Positions 37,564-47,761 are shown, counted from the stretch's first letter. The stretch: 64,000 bases of DNA from Superficieibacter sp. HKU1 (GCF_029319185.1 NZ_CP119754.1:2728001-2792000), one strand, 5' to 3'. Numbers and translations are program-made. The notes: generated from the sequence alone by a model not told the origin.

Positions 37564-38973
37564 ATGGCAAGTATTTCAACGCTGGGAGTCGGGTCGGGCC
37601 TGGATCTGAGCAGCATTCTGGACAGTCTGGAAGCAGCAGAAAAAGCAACCTTAAAGCCTATTTCGGCTCAGCAGTCCTCGTATACCGCCAAATTAAGCGC
37701 CTATGGCTCGTTAAGCAGCGCGCTGGAGAAATTCCAGACCGCAAATACCGCCCTGGGTAAAGCAGATTTGTTTACCGCGACCTCAACGACCAGCAGCAGC
37801 ACGGCGTTTACGGCCACGACGTCCGGTAGCGCCATTGCCGGTAAATACACCATTAAAGTCACGCAGCTCGCCCAGGCGCAGACGCTGACCAGCCAGCAAA
37901 CGCAGCTTGACAGTAAATCCGCGATTGCCACCAGCGATAGTACACTCACTATCCAGCAGGGTGGCGATAAAAAGCCGGTTACGATTGATATCAGCGCCGC
38001 GAACTCGTCATTAACCGGTATCCGTGACGCCATCAACAATGCCAAAGCGGGCGTCAGCGCCAGTATCATTAACGTGGGTGGCGGCGAGTATCGTCTGTCT
38101 ATTACCTCCGACGATACTGGCGCAGACAACGCGATGACGTTAAGCGTCAGCGGCGACAGCGCGTTGCAGGAATTTTTAGGCTATGACGGTACTGACAGTA
38201 CCAAAGGCATGGAAGAGAGCGTTACCGCCCAGGATGCTGAACTGTATGTCAACAACGTCAAAATTACCAACAGCAGCAACACCATCAGTAACGCGCTGGA
38301 AGACATCACGCTGAATCTGAGCGACGTGACCACCGGCAACCAGACCTTAACCATCACCAAAGACACCTCGAAAGCGGAAACGGCGATCAAAGACTGGGTG
38401 ACGGCCTATAACACGCTGCAGGATACGTTCAGCAGTCTGACTAAATATACGGCGGTGGACGCTGGCGCTGAAAGTCAGGACACCAGTAACGGCGCGTTAC
38501 TCGGCGACTCGACGCTGCGCACCATTCAGACGCAGTTAAAAGGTCTGTTAACGAACACGTCTGGTTCAACCTCTATAAAAACATTGGCGCAAATTGGCAT
38601 CACGTCCGACCCGAGCACCGGGCAGTTAGAACTGGATGAAGACAAATTGAAAACCGCGCTGAAAACCGATCCTTCCGGTATCAAGGATATGTTCGTTGGC
38701 GATGGCAAAAAGACCGGGGTCACCACCACCATTGGCAGCAGCCTGACCAGTTGGCTATCTAAAACCGGCATCATCCAGGCGGCTAAAGATGGCGTGAGTA
38801 AAACACTGAATCATCTGACCGAACAATATAATGCTGCCAGCACGCGTATCGATTCACTGGTCACCCGCTACAAGGCCCAGTTCACCCAGCTCGATATTCT
38901 GATGAACTCATTAAATTCAACCAGCAGCTATCTGACTCAGCAGTTTGAGACGACCAGTAGCAGCAAAAATTAA
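37564..38973 (+). CDS. fliD: Filament cap and hook-associated protein 2, FliD
   Basis: A 469-residue exported protein that caps the growing filament and guides flagellin assembly. N-terminal MASISTLGVGSGLDLSSILD and the coiled-coil C-terminus (LTEQYNAASTRIDSLVTRYKAQFTQLDILMNSL) are the conserved ends; the middle is variable. Length equals the E. coli protein to within one residue. First gene of fliD-fliS-fliT, with a perfect sigma-28 promoter upstream. Confidence 0.96.
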   Translation: MASISTLGVGSGLDLSSILDSLEAAEKATLKPISAQQSSYTAKLSAYGSLSSALEKFQTANTALGKADLFTATSTTSSSTAFTATTSGSAIAGKYTIKVTQLAQAQTLTSQQTQLDSKSAIATSDSTLTIQQGGDKKPVTIDISAANSSLTGIRDAINNAKAGVSASIINVGGGEYRLSITSDDTGADNAMTLSVSGDSALQEFLGYDGTDSTKGMEESVTAQDAELYVNNVKITNSSNTISNALEDITLNLSDVTTGNQTLTITKDTSKAETAIKDWVTAYNTLQDTFSSLTKYTAVDAGAESQDTSNGALLGDSTLRTIQTQLKGLLTNTSGSTSIKTLAQIGITSDPSTGQLELDEDKLKTALKTDPSGIKDMFVGDGKKTGVTTTIGSSLTSWLSKTGIIQAAKDGVSKTLNHLTEQYNAASTRIDSLVTRYKAQFTQLDILMNSLNSTSSYLTQQFETTSSSKN

Positions 38974-38990
38974 TTCATGCAGGAGACGTC

Positions 38991-39401
38991 ATGTACGGCG
39001 CAAAAGGCACGCAAACCTACGCAAAAATTGGAGTGGAAAGCGCAGTGATGAGCGCAAGCCAGCAGCAGCTGGTGACCATGCTGTTTGACGGCGCGCTGAG
39101 CGCATTAGTGCGCGCGCGCCTGTTTATGCAGGACAACAATCTGGAAGGAAAAGGACTGTCTCTTTCGAAGGCAATTAATATCATCGAAAACGGCCTGAAA
39201 GTGGGCCTTGATGAAGAGAGTCATGACGAATTAACGCAAAACCTGCTGGCGCTCTATGCCTATATGGTAAGACGCCTGCTGCAAGCGAATCTTCGTAATG
39301 ACGTTAACGCTGTCGAGGAGGTTGAAGGTCTGCTGCGCAATATCGCAGAAGCCTGGAAGGAATCGTTACTTACGCCTAATTTGATTCAGGATCCTGTCTA
39401 A
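38991..39401 (+). CDS. fliS: Flagellin export chaperone FliS
   Basis: A 136-residue cytoplasmic four-helix protein that binds the FliC C-terminus and keeps it from polymerising before export. [24 protein letters not shown] and the [20 protein letters not shown] helix match the family. AGGAGACGTC precedes the ATG. Overlaps fliT by one base. Confidence 0.96.
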   Translation: MYGAKGTQTYAKIGVESAVMSASQQQLVTMLFDGALSALVRARLFMQDNNLEGKGLSLSKAINIIENGLKVGLDEESHDELTQNLLALYAYMVRRLLQANLRNDVNAVEEVEGLLRNIAEAWKESLLTPNLIQDPV

Positions 39402-39775
39402 TGAACCACGCACCGCAACTGTATACCTCGTACCAGCAGCTGCTTGAACAAAGCAATATGATGCTGCGCCTTGCCACCGAAGGATTGTGGGAGGAATTAA
39501 TCGCTACAGAAATGGATTACGTCAGTGCGGTGCAAAAACTCGCGCAGCTTACGCAGCAGGTTGCCCCTTCTTCCGTGATGCAGGACCAGCTTCGGCCCCT
39601 GCTGCGGCTGATTCTGAGCAACGAAAGTGAAGTAAAACGGCTGCTGCAAATCAGAATGGATGAACTGGCAAAGCTGGTGGGTCAGTCTTCCATTCAGAAA
39701 TCCGTTCTCACCGCCTATTCTAAACAGGGCGGGCACGTACTGGTCCCACAGGATAACCTCGACACCAGCCATTAA
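39401..39775 (+). CDS. fliT: FliD chaperone and FlhDC antagonist FliT
   Basis: A 124-residue cytoplasmic helical protein that escorts FliD and, when free, binds FlhD4C2 and dampens class 2 transcription. Sequence from [21 protein letters not shown] to NLDTSH follows E. coli FliT. The stop of fliS and its start share a base (TAATG). Last gene of fliDST. Confidence 0.95.
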   Translation: MNHAPQLYTSYQQLLEQSNMMLRLATEGLWEELIATEMDYVSAVQKLAQLTQQVAPSSVMQDQLRPLLRLILSNESEVKRLLQIRMDELAKLVGQSSIQKSVLTAYSKQGGHVLVPQDNLDTSH

Positions 39776-39885
39776 GTTTACTTATCCCCCTGCCGCACGG
39801 CGCGAGAAAAATAATCTGACTCGTGCCAGGCACTTTTCAACCGTATATCCCATACTTGTGACACCTGGTTACATGGAGATTACGT

Positions 39886-41373
39886 ATGCGCAACCCCACG
39901 TTGTTGCAATGCTTTCACTGGTATTACCCTGACGGCGGCAAACTCTGGCCTGAGATAGAAGAGCGAGCTGCCACGCTCAACGATATTGGTATCAATATGA
40001 TTTGGTTGCCCCCGGCCTATAAAGCCGCGTCGGGCGGGTATTCGGTCGGTTACGATACCTACGATTTATTCGATTTGGGCGAATTTGATCAAAAAGGATC
40101 GGTTGCGACAAAATATGGTGACAAACAGCAGCTGCTGTCCGCCATCAACGCATTGCGACAAAACGACATCGCCGTGTTACTGGATGTGGTGGTGAACCAT
40201 AAAATGGGGGCTGATGAAAAGGAGACGGTTCAGGTACAGCGCGTCAATGAACACGACCGCACGCAGATTGATGATGAGATCATCGAGTGTGAAGCCTGGA
40301 CGCGGTACACCTTTCCGGCGCGAGAAGGGAAATACTCCCAGTTTGTCTGGGATTACAAATGCTTCAGCGGGATCGATCATATCGAGAATCCGGATGAAGA
40401 CGGCATTTTTAAAATCGTCAACGACTACACCGGCGAAGGCTGGAACGATCAGGTCGATAATGAGCTGGGTAACTTCGATTATCTGATGGGTGAAAACATC
40501 GATTTTCGCAACCACGCGGTGACCGAGGAGATTAAGTACTGGGCGCGCTGGGTAATGGATGAGACACAGTGTGACGGTTTTCGTCTGGATGCGGTGAAGC
40601 ATATTCCGGCGTGGTTCTATAAAGAGTGGATCGATCACGTGCAGGAAGTGGCACCGAAGCCACTGTTTATCGTTGCGGAATACTGGTCGCATGAAGTTGA
40701 AAAACTTCAGCAGTATATCGATCAGGTCGAAGGCAAAACCATGCTTTTCGACGCCCCGCTGCACATGAAATTTCATGAAGCATCGCTTCAGGGTCGCGAT
40801 TACGACATGACGCAGATCTTCACCGGTACGCTGGTGGAAGCCGATCCGTTCCATGCGGTTACGCTGGTGGCAAACCACGATACTCAGCCGCTTCAGGCGC
40901 TGGAAGCCCCGGTTGAGGCCTGGTTTAAACCGCTGGCCTACGCGCTGATCCTGTTACGGGAAAACGGTGTGCCGTCAGTGTTCTACCCGGACCTGTTTGG
41001 CGCCAGCTATGAAGATACCGGCGGCGACGGTAATACGTATCAGATTGAGATGCCGATTATCGAACAGCTGAGCGAACTGATTATGGCCCGCCAGCGCTTC
41101 GCCCACGGTATTCAGACGCTGTATTTTGATCATCCGAACTGTATCGCCTTTAGCCGTAGCGGCACCGACGAAGCGGCAGGCTGCGTGGTGGTGATGTCCA
41201 ACGGCGACGACGGCGAAAAAACCATCGAGCTTGGCGAAAACTACGCGAACAAACGCTGGTGCGACTTCCTCGGTAACCGTGAGGAAGTCGTTGAAACGGA
41301 CGATCAGGGTACGGCAACATTCCTGTGCAACGGCGGCAGCGTCAGCGTATGGGTGATGGAGGACGTGCTGTAG
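39886..41373 (+). CDS. amyA: Cytoplasmic alpha-amylase AmyA
   Basis: A 495-residue GH13 alpha-amylase that cleaves alpha-1,4 bonds of maltodextrins and glycogen inside the cell; no signal peptide. The GH13 regions are visible: LLDVVVNHK (I), [10 protein letters not shown] with the nucleophile Asp (II), FIVAEYW with the acid Glu (III) and LVANHDTQP (IV). E. coli AmyA has the same length. GGAGATTACGT before ATG. Monocistronic between fliT and yedD as in E. coli. Confidence 0.96.
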   Translation: MRNPTLLQCFHWYYPDGGKLWPEIEERAATLNDIGINMIWLPPAYKAASGGYSVGYDTYDLFDLGEFDQKGSVATKYGDKQQLLSAINALRQNDIAVLLDVVVNHKMGADEKETVQVQRVNEHDRTQIDDEIIECEAWTRYTFPAREGKYSQFVWDYKCFSGIDHIENPDEDGIFKIVNDYTGEGWNDQVDNELGNFDYLMGENIDFRNHAVTEEIKYWARWVMDETQCDGFRLDAVKHIPAWFYKEWIDHVQEVAPKPLFIVAEYWSHEVEKLQQYIDQVEGKTMLFDAPLHMKFHEASLQGRDYDMTQIFTGTLVEADPFHAVTLVANHDTQPLQALEAPVEAWFKPLAYALILLRENGVPSVFYPDLFGASYEDTGGDGNTYQIEMPIIEQLSELIMARQRFAHGIQTLYFDHPNCIAFSRSGTDEAAGCVVVMSNGDDGEKTIELGENYANKRWCDFLGNREEVVETDDQGTATFLCNGGSVSVWVMEDVL

Positions 41374-41381
41374 GGGACTTA

Positions 41382-41421
41382 CCACCCTCACCCCAGCCCT
41401 CTCCCTGAGGGAGAGGGCGCG
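41382..41421. repeat. Palindromic intergenic repeat after amyA
   Basis: CACCCTCACCCCAGCCCTCTCCC, then the loop TGA and GGGAGAGGGC. The stem GCCCTCTCCC/GGGAGAGGGC (41396-41418) is perfect. This is a dispersed intergenic sequence type seen in many gammaproteobacteria; eight bases after the amyA stop it may act as a 3' end hairpin. Confidence 0.7.
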
Positions 41422-41517
41422 GCACGGCGATGTCTTCAGGTAATGAGGATCATATGCCGCCCCGGTTCATCCTGACGCAGGTCCGCTAATCACCAGCGCC
41501 GCCGTATTTTTCTTAAT

Positions 41518-41549
41518 GTAGGCCCGGTAAGCGCAGCGCCACCGGGCAT
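41518..41549. repeat. Single REP unit
   Basis: GTAGGCCCGGTAAGCGCAGC to CCGGGCA, the same unit type as in the BIME at 8598, between convergent amyA and yedD. Confidence 0.8.
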
Positions 41550-41599
41550 TTCAGCCAGGCGGGCCGAATTCACGTATACTCACGTTGGGTCATTCACCC

Positions 41600-42082
41600 T
41601 CAACGGTAAAACCGGTTTTTCTTCTCTTTCGGCTTAGTGCTTTCAACTTTTTTCGCCGCAGGTTTCGCCACTACCGGTTGAGCCGACAGCGGATTTTTTG
41701 CCAGATAATCCGCGCATTCCTGCGTGGGGCGGTCAACACGATGCAGCGTCATACCGGCGTATTCCAGCTCTGCCCCGCTCCGCTCCAGGTTGTAAACCTC
41801 AAGTTTATTCGTGACGTTATAATAATCATCTGACCGCTTCATCAACTTGCCCGGCAGCGCAATCACCCGTTGCCACTGGCGACAATCAAGCGTATCGCCC
41901 TCACGCGTTACAATCAGGCTGGCAATCGCTTCCGGGCTCACCAGCTTGCTCTGCGGGCCGCTTGACTGCCAGTATCCGACCAGATCGCCAGGCGCAGGCG
42001 TTTTCACCACTTCCTCATAGTTATCGACCTGGGCACAGCCTGTCAGGGCCAGCAGCAGGCCGGCAAACGCTACTTTTTTCAT
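41600..42082 (-). CDS. yedD: YedD lipoprotein
   Basis: A 160-residue probable outer-membrane lipoprotein. The lipobox is LTGC, with Ala at +2, preceded by MKKVAFAGLLLA. The body follows E. coli YedD (VVKTPAPGDLVGYWQSSGPQ, LVSPEAIASLIVTREGDTLDCRQWQRVIALPGKL). At the C-terminus there is an added basic, proline/lysine-rich tail (AKPAAKKVESTKPKEKKNRF) that the 137-residue E. coli protein lacks. Adjacent ATG codons at 42085 and 42082 are both possible. Function unknown. Confidence 0.9.
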   Translation of the reverse strand: MKKVAFAGLLLALTGCAQVDNYEEVVKTPAPGDLVGYWQSSGPQSKLVSPEAIASLIVTREGDTLDCRQWQRVIALPGKLMKRSDDYYNVTNKLEVYNLERSGAELEYAGMTLHRVDRPTQECADYLAKNPLSAQPVVAKPAAKKVESTKPKEKKNRFYR

Positions 42083-42287
42083 CATCTATCCTGCAACGAA
42101 CAAAAAAAACATTGTGGCATTAAAGCCCTGAGCCTGCCAGCCATTCCCCGCTGGCGTTATAAATTGATCTCATCGACCTTTTGTCTTTTTTCCATTAGTC
42201 ATCTTTATCATTTCGCGTAATATTCCCTCTTCTTCAGCACGCTCTCATCGTGCGTATTAGTTCCTTCTGAGTTCAGAGGCTATATTA

Positions 42288-43499
42288 ATGACCTGGCAAC
42301 ACTTCAAACAGGCTTACCTGATTAAATTCTGGGCACCTGCTCCCGCCGTTATCGCTGCGGGTATTCTCTCAACGTATTATTTTGGCATTACCGGCACCTT
42401 CTGGGCCGTGACCGGCGAATTTACCCGCTGGGGCGGACAGTTACTCCAGCTGGCCGGTGTCCATGCCGAAGAATGGGGATATTACAAACTTATCCATCTT
42501 GAGGGGTCGCCCTTAACCCGTATCGACGGAATGATGATTATCGGCATGTTTGGCGGCTGTTTTGCGGCGGCGCTATGGGCCAATAACGTTAAATTGCGTC
42601 TCCCGCGTAGCCGGGTTCGTATTTTTCAGGCCGTTGCGGGCGGCATTATTGCGGGTTTCGGCGCGCGTCTGGCAATGGGATGTAACCTTGCCGCGTTCTT
42701 TACTGGTATTCCACAGTTCTCCCTGCATGCCTGGTTCTTCGCCCTGGCCACCGCATTAGGATCGTGGTTTGGCGCACGCTTTACCCTTCTGCCGATCTTT
42801 CGTATTCCGGTTAAGATGCAAAAAGTCTCCGCCGCGTCGCCGCTGACGCAAAAGCCGGAGCAGGCGCGCCGCCGTTTCCGTCTCGGGATGCTGGTTTTTA
42901 TCGGCATGCTGGGCTGGGCGCTCCTGACGGCGATGAATCAGCCGAAGCTGGGCCTGGCGATGCTGTTTGGCGTAGGCTTTGGTTTACTGATCGAACGCGC
43001 GCAGATCTGTTTTACCTCTGCGTTCCGCGATATGTGGATTACCGGACGCACCCATATGGCGAAGGCCATTATCTTCGGTATGGCGGTGAGCGCCATCGGC
43101 ATCTTCAGCTACGTGCAGCTGGGCGTTGAGCCGAAAATCATGTGGGCCGGGCCGAACGCCGTGCTTGGCGGCCTGCTGTTTGGCTTCGGCATCGTGCTGG
43201 CGGGCGGCTGTGAAACCGGCTGGATGTACCGCGCGGTGGAAGGTCAGGTGCACTACTGGTGGGTCGGGCTGGGTAACGTTATCGGCTCAACGATCCTCGC
43301 ATATTACTGGGACGATCTCGCCCCGACGCTAGCTACCCGATGGGATAAGGTGAACTTACTGGATACCTTTGGCCCGCTCGGCGGCCTGCTGATGACCTAT
43401 GCCATGCTGTTTATCGCGCTGATGCTGATTATCGGCTGGGAGAAACATTTCTTCCGCCGTAAAACGATCCCGGTCACCGATGTTAAGGAGATGGCATGA
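42288..43499 (+). CDS. yedE: YeeE/YedE-family sulfur compound transporter YedE
   Basis: A 403-residue polytopic membrane protein of the YeeE/YedE (TsuA) family. The conserved Cys motifs are RLAMGCNLAAFFTGIPQ and LAGGCETGWMYRA, as in the thiosulfate transporter TsuA, where Cys residues relay substrate. Family members are proposed to carry thiosulfate or selenium/sulfur species. It overlaps yedF (TusA family) by ATGA; this pair is usual in this family and supports a sulfur-transfer role. Exact substrate not known. Confidence 0.93.
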   Translation: MTWQHFKQAYLIKFWAPAPAVIAAGILSTYYFGITGTFWAVTGEFTRWGGQLLQLAGVHAEEWGYYKLIHLEGSPLTRIDGMMIIGMFGGCFAAALWANNVKLRLPRSRVRIFQAVAGGIIAGFGARLAMGCNLAAFFTGIPQFSLHAWFFALATALGSWFGARFTLLPIFRIPVKMQKVSAASPLTQKPEQARRRFRLGMLVFIGMLGWALLTAMNQPKLGLAMLFGVGFGLLIERAQICFTSAFRDMWITGRTHMAKAIIFGMAVSAIGIFSYVQLGVEPKIMWAGPNAVLGGLLFGFGIVLAGGCETGWMYRAVEGQVHYWWVGLGNVIGSTILAYYWDDLAPTLATRWDKVNLLDTFGPLGGLLMTYAMLFIALMLIIGWEKHFFRRKTIPVTDVKEMA

Positions 43500-43729
43500 A
43501 AACGATAGTACCGGATTACCGTCTTGATATGGTCGGTGAGCCCTGCCCTTATCCGGCAGTAGCTACCCTGGAAGCGCTGCCGCAATTAAAAAAAGGCGAG
43601 ATCCTGGAAGTGGTCAGCGATTGTCCGCAGTCGATCAATAATATTCCGCTGGATGCACGCAATCACGGCTATACGGTGCTGGATATCCAGCAGGATGGCC
43701 CGACGATCCGTTATTTGATTCAGAAGTAA
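43496..43729 (+). CDS. yedF: TusA-family sulfur carrier YedF
   Basis: A 77-residue cytoplasmic protein with the TusA (SirA) fold. The active Cys is in the CPYP motif (EPCPYPAVATLEAL), plus a second Cys in VVSDCPQS. Nearly the same as E. coli YedF. Translationally coupled to yedE, from which it may accept a sulfur species as a persulfide. Confidence 0.94.
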   Translation: MKTIVPDYRLDMVGEPCPYPAVATLEALPQLKKGEILEVVSDCPQSINNIPLDARNHGYTVLDIQQDGPTIRYLIQK

Positions 43730-43808
43730 CCCAACTGGCCGGGGATGTCGCCCCGGCCATGGTAATAGTAAAGGCTCTTTTTCCGGCGATTCGGTGCAGG
43801 TGGTTTGC

Positions 43809-43834
43809 AAAAGTAAAACGATCGGTTTACTTTT
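43809..43834. promoter_or_regulatory. Palindromic operator before the TetR-family gene
   Basis: A 26-base palindrome: perfect 9-bp arms AAAAGTAAA and TTTACTTTT around the centre ACGATCGG, which itself matches at three of four pairs. It ends five bases before the regulator's ATG. This is the expected form of a TetR-family autoregulatory site. Confidence 0.75.
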
Positions 43835-43839
43835 AAGGT

Positions 43840-44370
43840 ATGCGAAAAAGAGACGATATCCTTCAGGCCGCCGAGCGGCTGTTCTATGAAAACGGGTTTC
43901 ATAGCACCAGCACTGACCAACTCTGTCAGGAAGCGAAGGTGTCTACCCGCACGTTTTACCGTTATTTTCCGTCCCGGGAAATATTAACCGAAGCGGTGAT
44001 GGCGGCACGTCAGCAGCGTTTTTTTGAAGGGCTGCATTCTCCCGATCATCCGCAGGCGATTAACCAGCTATTCTCACTTCTGGAGCAGTGGATGCGCGAG
44101 TACGGCACATCCGGATGTTTCTTTATCAAAGCCTGGGGAGAATATGCCCGCGAGGATGTGCGACTGTCCGCGCTGGCGCTGGATTTTCGTTACGCGCTGC
44201 GTCGTTATATCGCCGATTGCCTCGGCAATACTGATCCGGCACTGGCGGATACCGTCTGGATATTGTTTGAAGGCGCCATCACCTCTGCATTGATTACCGG
44301 CCCTGAAGCCGCGTGCCAGGCGGGTAATGCCGCCCTGTTCCTCCTCGCTCACAGCAGGGATCAAACATGA
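43840..44370 (+). CDS. TetR-family transcriptional regulator
   Basis: A 176-residue repressor. The N-terminal HTH domain is MRKRDDILQAAERLFYENGF, STSTDQLCQEAKVSTRTFYRYFPSREIL, a standard TetR DNA-binding region; the C-terminal half is a divergent ligand-binding domain. The ATG follows AAGG almost directly, so the ribosome-binding site overlaps the edge of the palindromic operator. It overlaps the MFS gene by ATGA, so it very likely controls that exporter. Ligand unknown. Not at this place in E. coli K-12, where yedK and yedL lie between yedF and fliE. Confidence 0.88.
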   Translation: MRKRDDILQAAERLFYENGFHSTSTDQLCQEAKVSTRTFYRYFPSREILTEAVMAARQQRFFEGLHSPDHPQAINQLFSLLEQWMREYGTSGCFFIKAWGEYAREDVRLSALALDFRYALRRYIADCLGNTDPALADTVWILFEGAITSALITGPEAACQAGNAALFLLAHSRDQT

Positions 44371-45503
44371 AATCGTCCCTGCCGCTGGCTTTCTCTGGCT
44401 TTGCCCTGATCGCCGTCACCTACGGACTGGCACGTTTTTCGTGGGGATTGATGCTGCCAGCGGTTAATCACGATATCCCGTTGCGCGCATCACAGGCGGG
44501 GATGATTGCTGCCGCCAGCTTTGCTGCCTACTGCATTGCCGTACTGGGCGCATCGCCACTAAGCGCACGGTACGGCTCCCGGCTGTCGGCCATCATCACG
44601 GCGCTTTGCGCGGCGGTAGGATTACTGCTGATGGCGATGGCCACCTCTCCTGCCATGCTGGGACTCGGCCTGTTTATTGCCGGCTTAAGCCCCGGTCTGG
44701 CATCGCCGTCACTGGCGGATGCGGTAAGTTTACGAGTGGCTGAGTACCGCCAGCCGCAGGTCAATACGTTGATTAACGCCGGCACCGGCGCAGGTATTAT
44801 TCTTTCGGTACCCATCTTATTCTTTATGCCCGGCGGCTGGCGTGCCGCGTGCGTCGTATTTGCGCTTATCGCTCTGGCCTGTCTGCCGCTGATAGTGCGC
44901 TATCTGCCCGTAGAAAAACGACACGGAGATCGACACCGCGGACGTACGTGGTCCTCGGCGTTAAAGCGTCTGACGGTTATTGGGTTTATCTGCGGTTTTG
45001 CCAGCGCGGCATGGTGGAGTTTCGGGCCACAAATCCTGCAACAGCATCTGCATATCGAAAGCAAGGTAACCAGCATGCTATGGTTGCTGAGCGGCGGCGC
45101 AGGGATCCTCGGCATTTTTACCGGACCGTTGATCCGTCGTCATGGCGTTAACACCGTTTACCGTGTAGCACTGCTTTTTATGACGATACCGTTGCTGATC
45201 CTGACGTTCAGCCATGGGTTTCATCACGGCTTGTACCCTGCGGTGGCGCTGGCTGGCGTGGGCTATATCACGCTCTCAGCCGTGCTGCTGGTGAGCGGCG
45301 CAGCGGCCATCCCTGACGCGCCCGCCGCTGGCGTCGGTATTGCCTTTTTTATGCTGGCGGCGGGACAGGCTGTCGGTGCACTCACTTTCGGCAGACTGTA
45401 TGTCGATATGGGAGCCTCCGTCACGCCCAGCCTTTTTGCTGCCACCGGCGCATTAATGCTGTTTTTCACGTTATCCGGGCAATCCGATCGGTGTACACAA
45501 TGA
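44367..45503 (+). CDS. MFS transporter of the YbfB/YjiJ family
   Basis: A 378-residue inner-membrane transporter with about 12 helices. The first helix, GFALIAVTYGLARFSWGLMLPA, carries the Y-G-x-A-R-F-x-x-G signature of the YbfB/YjiJ (MFS_4) family. GLARF and SARYGSRLSA (motif A position) are present. Translationally coupled to the TetR gene and probably induced by the same ligand it exports. No substrate is known for the family. Codon use and base content look like neighbours. Confidence 0.85.
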   Translation: MKSSLPLAFSGFALIAVTYGLARFSWGLMLPAVNHDIPLRASQAGMIAAASFAAYCIAVLGASPLSARYGSRLSAIITALCAAVGLLLMAMATSPAMLGLGLFIAGLSPGLASPSLADAVSLRVAEYRQPQVNTLINAGTGAGIILSVPILFFMPGGWRAACVVFALIALACLPLIVRYLPVEKRHGDRHRGRTWSSALKRLTVIGFICGFASAAWWSFGPQILQQHLHIESKVTSMLWLLSGGAGILGIFTGPLIRRHGVNTVYRVALLFMTIPLLILTFSHGFHHGLYPAVALAGVGYITLSAVLLVSGAAAIPDAPAAGVGIAFFMLAAGQAVGALTFGRLYVDMGASVTPSLFAATGALMLFFTLSGQSDRCTQ

Positions 45504-45531
45504 CCCTACTGCCGCACAACGTCTTTCGGTC

Positions 45532-45843
45532 TTACACACTCATCGCCATAATATCCTGATACGCCGCAATCAGCTTATTACGTACCTGAATCCCCATCTG
45601 CAGTGACACCGACGATTTTTGCAGATCGGTCATCACGTCATTCAGCGCCACACCCGGCTCGCCCAGCGAAAATTTTTCTGCCTGCACGCGGGCCGCATTC
45701 TGTGTATCGCTGATCCGGTCGATGGCGGCATGAAGCTGCCCGGCAAAGCCGACGGTCGGCTCGCTTTGCACGCTCTGATTGCGCGCGATACTGGCGGTTG
45801 CCTGTAGGGTGCTGAGCACCCCTTCAATACCCTGAACGGCCAT
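45532..45843 (-). CDS. fliE: Flagellar basal-body protein FliE
   Basis: A 103-residue protein that joins the MS ring to the proximal rod and is the first rod component exported. The C-terminal half, [21 protein letters not shown] and [18 protein letters not shown], matches the family. AGGGGT precedes the ATG. Monocistronic, divergent from the fliF operon with a shared FlhDC-type box in between, as in E. coli. Confidence 0.96.
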   Translation of the reverse strand: MAVQGIEGVLSTLQATASIARNQSVQSEPTVGFAGQLHAAIDRISDTQNAARVQAEKFSLGEPGVALNDVMTDLQKSSVSLQMGIQVRNKLIAAYQDIMAMSV

Positions 45844-45897
45844 GTTTTACCCCTGGTGAAATTCAACGCGGTGAGATTACCAGCTTGTCAATGGGAT

Positions 45898-45940
45898 AAA
45901 GGCGTTAAATAACGCAGAAAAAACAGGTTATTTCGCCCAT
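45898..45940. promoter_or_regulatory. FlhD4C2 box between fliE and fliF
   Basis: Two inverted halves, AAGGCGTTAAATAACG and GGTTATTTCGCCCAT, are separated by 11 bases. The inner part AAATAACG equals the consensus AAATA[AG]CG; the second half has GTTATTT. Spacing of 10-12 is what FlhDC needs. It lies between the divergent fliE and fliF genes and can serve both class 2 promoters. Confidence 0.83.
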
Positions 45941-46057
45941 CGAAAATCGCAAACCGACAAATAATGGCGGGGCTAACAGTATGCGTTTGCCGACCCGGGA
46001 GTCTGTTTTGTTTCACTACACGTTTACCGCCATCCACCAGGATTTACGAGGTGCGCA

Positions 46058-47761
46058 ATGAGCGCGGCTGCAACGACCACAACACAAGCGAAAACCGCCG
46101 AGTGGATCAATCGCCTGCGCGCCAATCCTAAAATTCCGCTGATGGTAATAAGCGCCGCTGCCGTGGCTGTGGTTGTCGCTATGGTACTGTGGGCAAAAAG
46201 CCCGGACTACCGCACGCTATTCAGCAATTTGTCCGATCAGGACGGCGGAGCCATCGTCCAGCAATTAACGCAGATGAATATCCCCTACCGCTTTGCCGAT
46301 AACGGCGGCGCGCTTGAAGTTCCGGCGGACAAAGTGCATGAGCTGCGGCTGCGTCTGGCGCAGCAAGGGCTGCCGAAAGGCGGCGCGGTCGGCTTCGAGC
46401 TGTTGGATCAGGAAAAGTTCGGCATCAGCCAGTTCAGCGAACAGGTTAACTACCAGCGCGCGCTGGAGGGGGAACTGGCACGCACCATCGAAACCCTCGG
46501 CCCGGTTAAAACCGCGCGCGTGCATCTGGCCATGCCAAAACCCTCGCTGTTCGTGCGCGAGCAAAAATCCCCTTCGGCCTCGGTGACGGTGAATCTGGAA
46601 CCGGGCCGGGCGCTGGATGAAGGGCAAATCAGCGCCGTGGTTCACCTGGTTTCCAGCGCGGTGGCGGGCCTGCCTGCGGGTAACGTGACGCTGGTCGATC
46701 AGAGCGGACATCTGCTGACCCAGTCCAATACCAGCGATCGGGCGCTGAACGATGCACAGCTGAAATACGCCTCCGACGTGGAGGGCCGCGTTCAGCGCCG
46801 CATCGAATCTATCCTCGGGCCTATCGTCGGTAACGGCAATGTCCATGCTCAGGTGACGGCGCAGATCGATTTCGCCGATAAAGAACAGACTGAAGAGCAA
46901 TACCACCCGAACGGCGACAGCAGCCAGGCGGCGATGCGTTCCCGCCAGCTAAACCTCAGCGAACAGAACGGTAGCGGGATCGTGGGCGGCGTGCCGGGTG
47001 CGCTGTCTAATCAGCCTGCGCCAGCCAATACCGCGCCAATTGCCAATCCGCCGTCGACCACCGCGCAGAATGGCCAACAAAATGCGCAGCAAAACACGCA
47101 GTCAACGTCGACCGCCGGCAACAGCGCCGGTCCGCGCAGTTCCCAGCGTAACGAAACCACCAACTATGAAGTTGACCGGACTATCCGCCACACCAAATTA
47201 AACGTGGGTGATGTACAGCGACTCTCTGTCGCCGTAGTGGTGAATTATCGCACCCTGACGGATGGCAAGCCGCTGCCGCTGACCGCCGATCAGATGAAGC
47301 AGATTGAAGATCTCACCCGTGAAGCCATGGGTTTCTCCACCACCCGTGGCGACACGCTAAACGTCGTGAACTCGCCGTTCAGCGCGGTGGATGAAACCGG
47401 TGGTGAACTGCCGTTCTGGCAACAGCAGTCGTTTATCGATCAGTTGATGATCGCCGGACGCTGGCTGCTGGTGCTGCTGGTCGCGTGGCTGCTGTGGCGT
47501 AAAGCGGTGCGTCCGCAACTGGTGCGTCGTCAGGAAGAGATCAAAGCCGTGCAGGAAGAAGCGCAGGTGCGTCAGGAAAGCACCAGCACGGTGGATGGTG
47601 TTGAAGTTCGCCTGACCAAAGATGAACTGACCCAGCAGCGTCGCGCCAATCAGCGTATGGGCGCGGAAGTGATGAGCCAGCGTATCCGTGAGATGTCAGA
47701 TAACGATCCGCGCGTCGTCGCGCTGGTCATTCGCCAGTGGATGAATAACGAACATGAGTAA
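46058..47761 (+). CDS. fliF: MS-ring protein FliF
   Basis: A 567-residue inner-membrane protein that forms the MS ring and collar. Membrane helices are at about 27-47 ([19 protein letters not shown]) and 460-480 ([18 protein letters not shown]); the large periplasmic part with ring-building motifs ([24 protein letters not shown]) lies between, including a Gln/Asn/Thr-rich low-complexity stretch near 310-365. The C-terminal cytoplasmic tail binds FliG. About 15 residues longer than E. coli FliF, mostly in the low-complexity stretch. First gene of fliFGHIJK. Confidence 0.96.
   Translation: MSAAATTTTQAKTAEWINRLRANPKIPLMVISAAAVAVVVAMVLWAKSPDYRTLFSNLSDQDGGAIVQQLTQMNIPYRFADNGGALEVPADKVHELRLRLAQQGLPKGGAVGFELLDQEKFGISQFSEQVNYQRALEGELARTIETLGPVKTARVHLAMPKPSLFVREQKSPSASVTVNLEPGRALDEGQISAVVHLVSSAVAGLPAGNVTLVDQSGHLLTQSNTSDRALNDAQLKYASDVEGRVQRRIESILGPIVGNGNVHAQVTAQIDFADKEQTEEQYHPNGDSSQAAMRSRQLNLSEQNGSGIVGGVPGALSNQPAPANTAPIANPPSTTAQNGQQNAQQNTQSTSTAGNSAGPRSSQRNETTNYEVDRTIRHTKLNVGDVQRLSVAVVVNYRTLTDGKPLPLTADQMKQIEDLTREAMGFSTTRGDTLNVVNSPFSAVDETGGELPFWQQQSFIDQLMIAGRWLLVLLVAWLLWRKAVRPQLVRRQEEIKAVQEEAQVRQESTSTVDGVEVRLTKDELTQQRRANQRMGAEVMSQRIREMSDNDPRVVALVIRQWMNNEHE

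Noticed and set aside
40177..40878. 233-codon - strand frame opposite amyA
   Set aside because: Antisense to the catalytic core of amyA and without a start signal.
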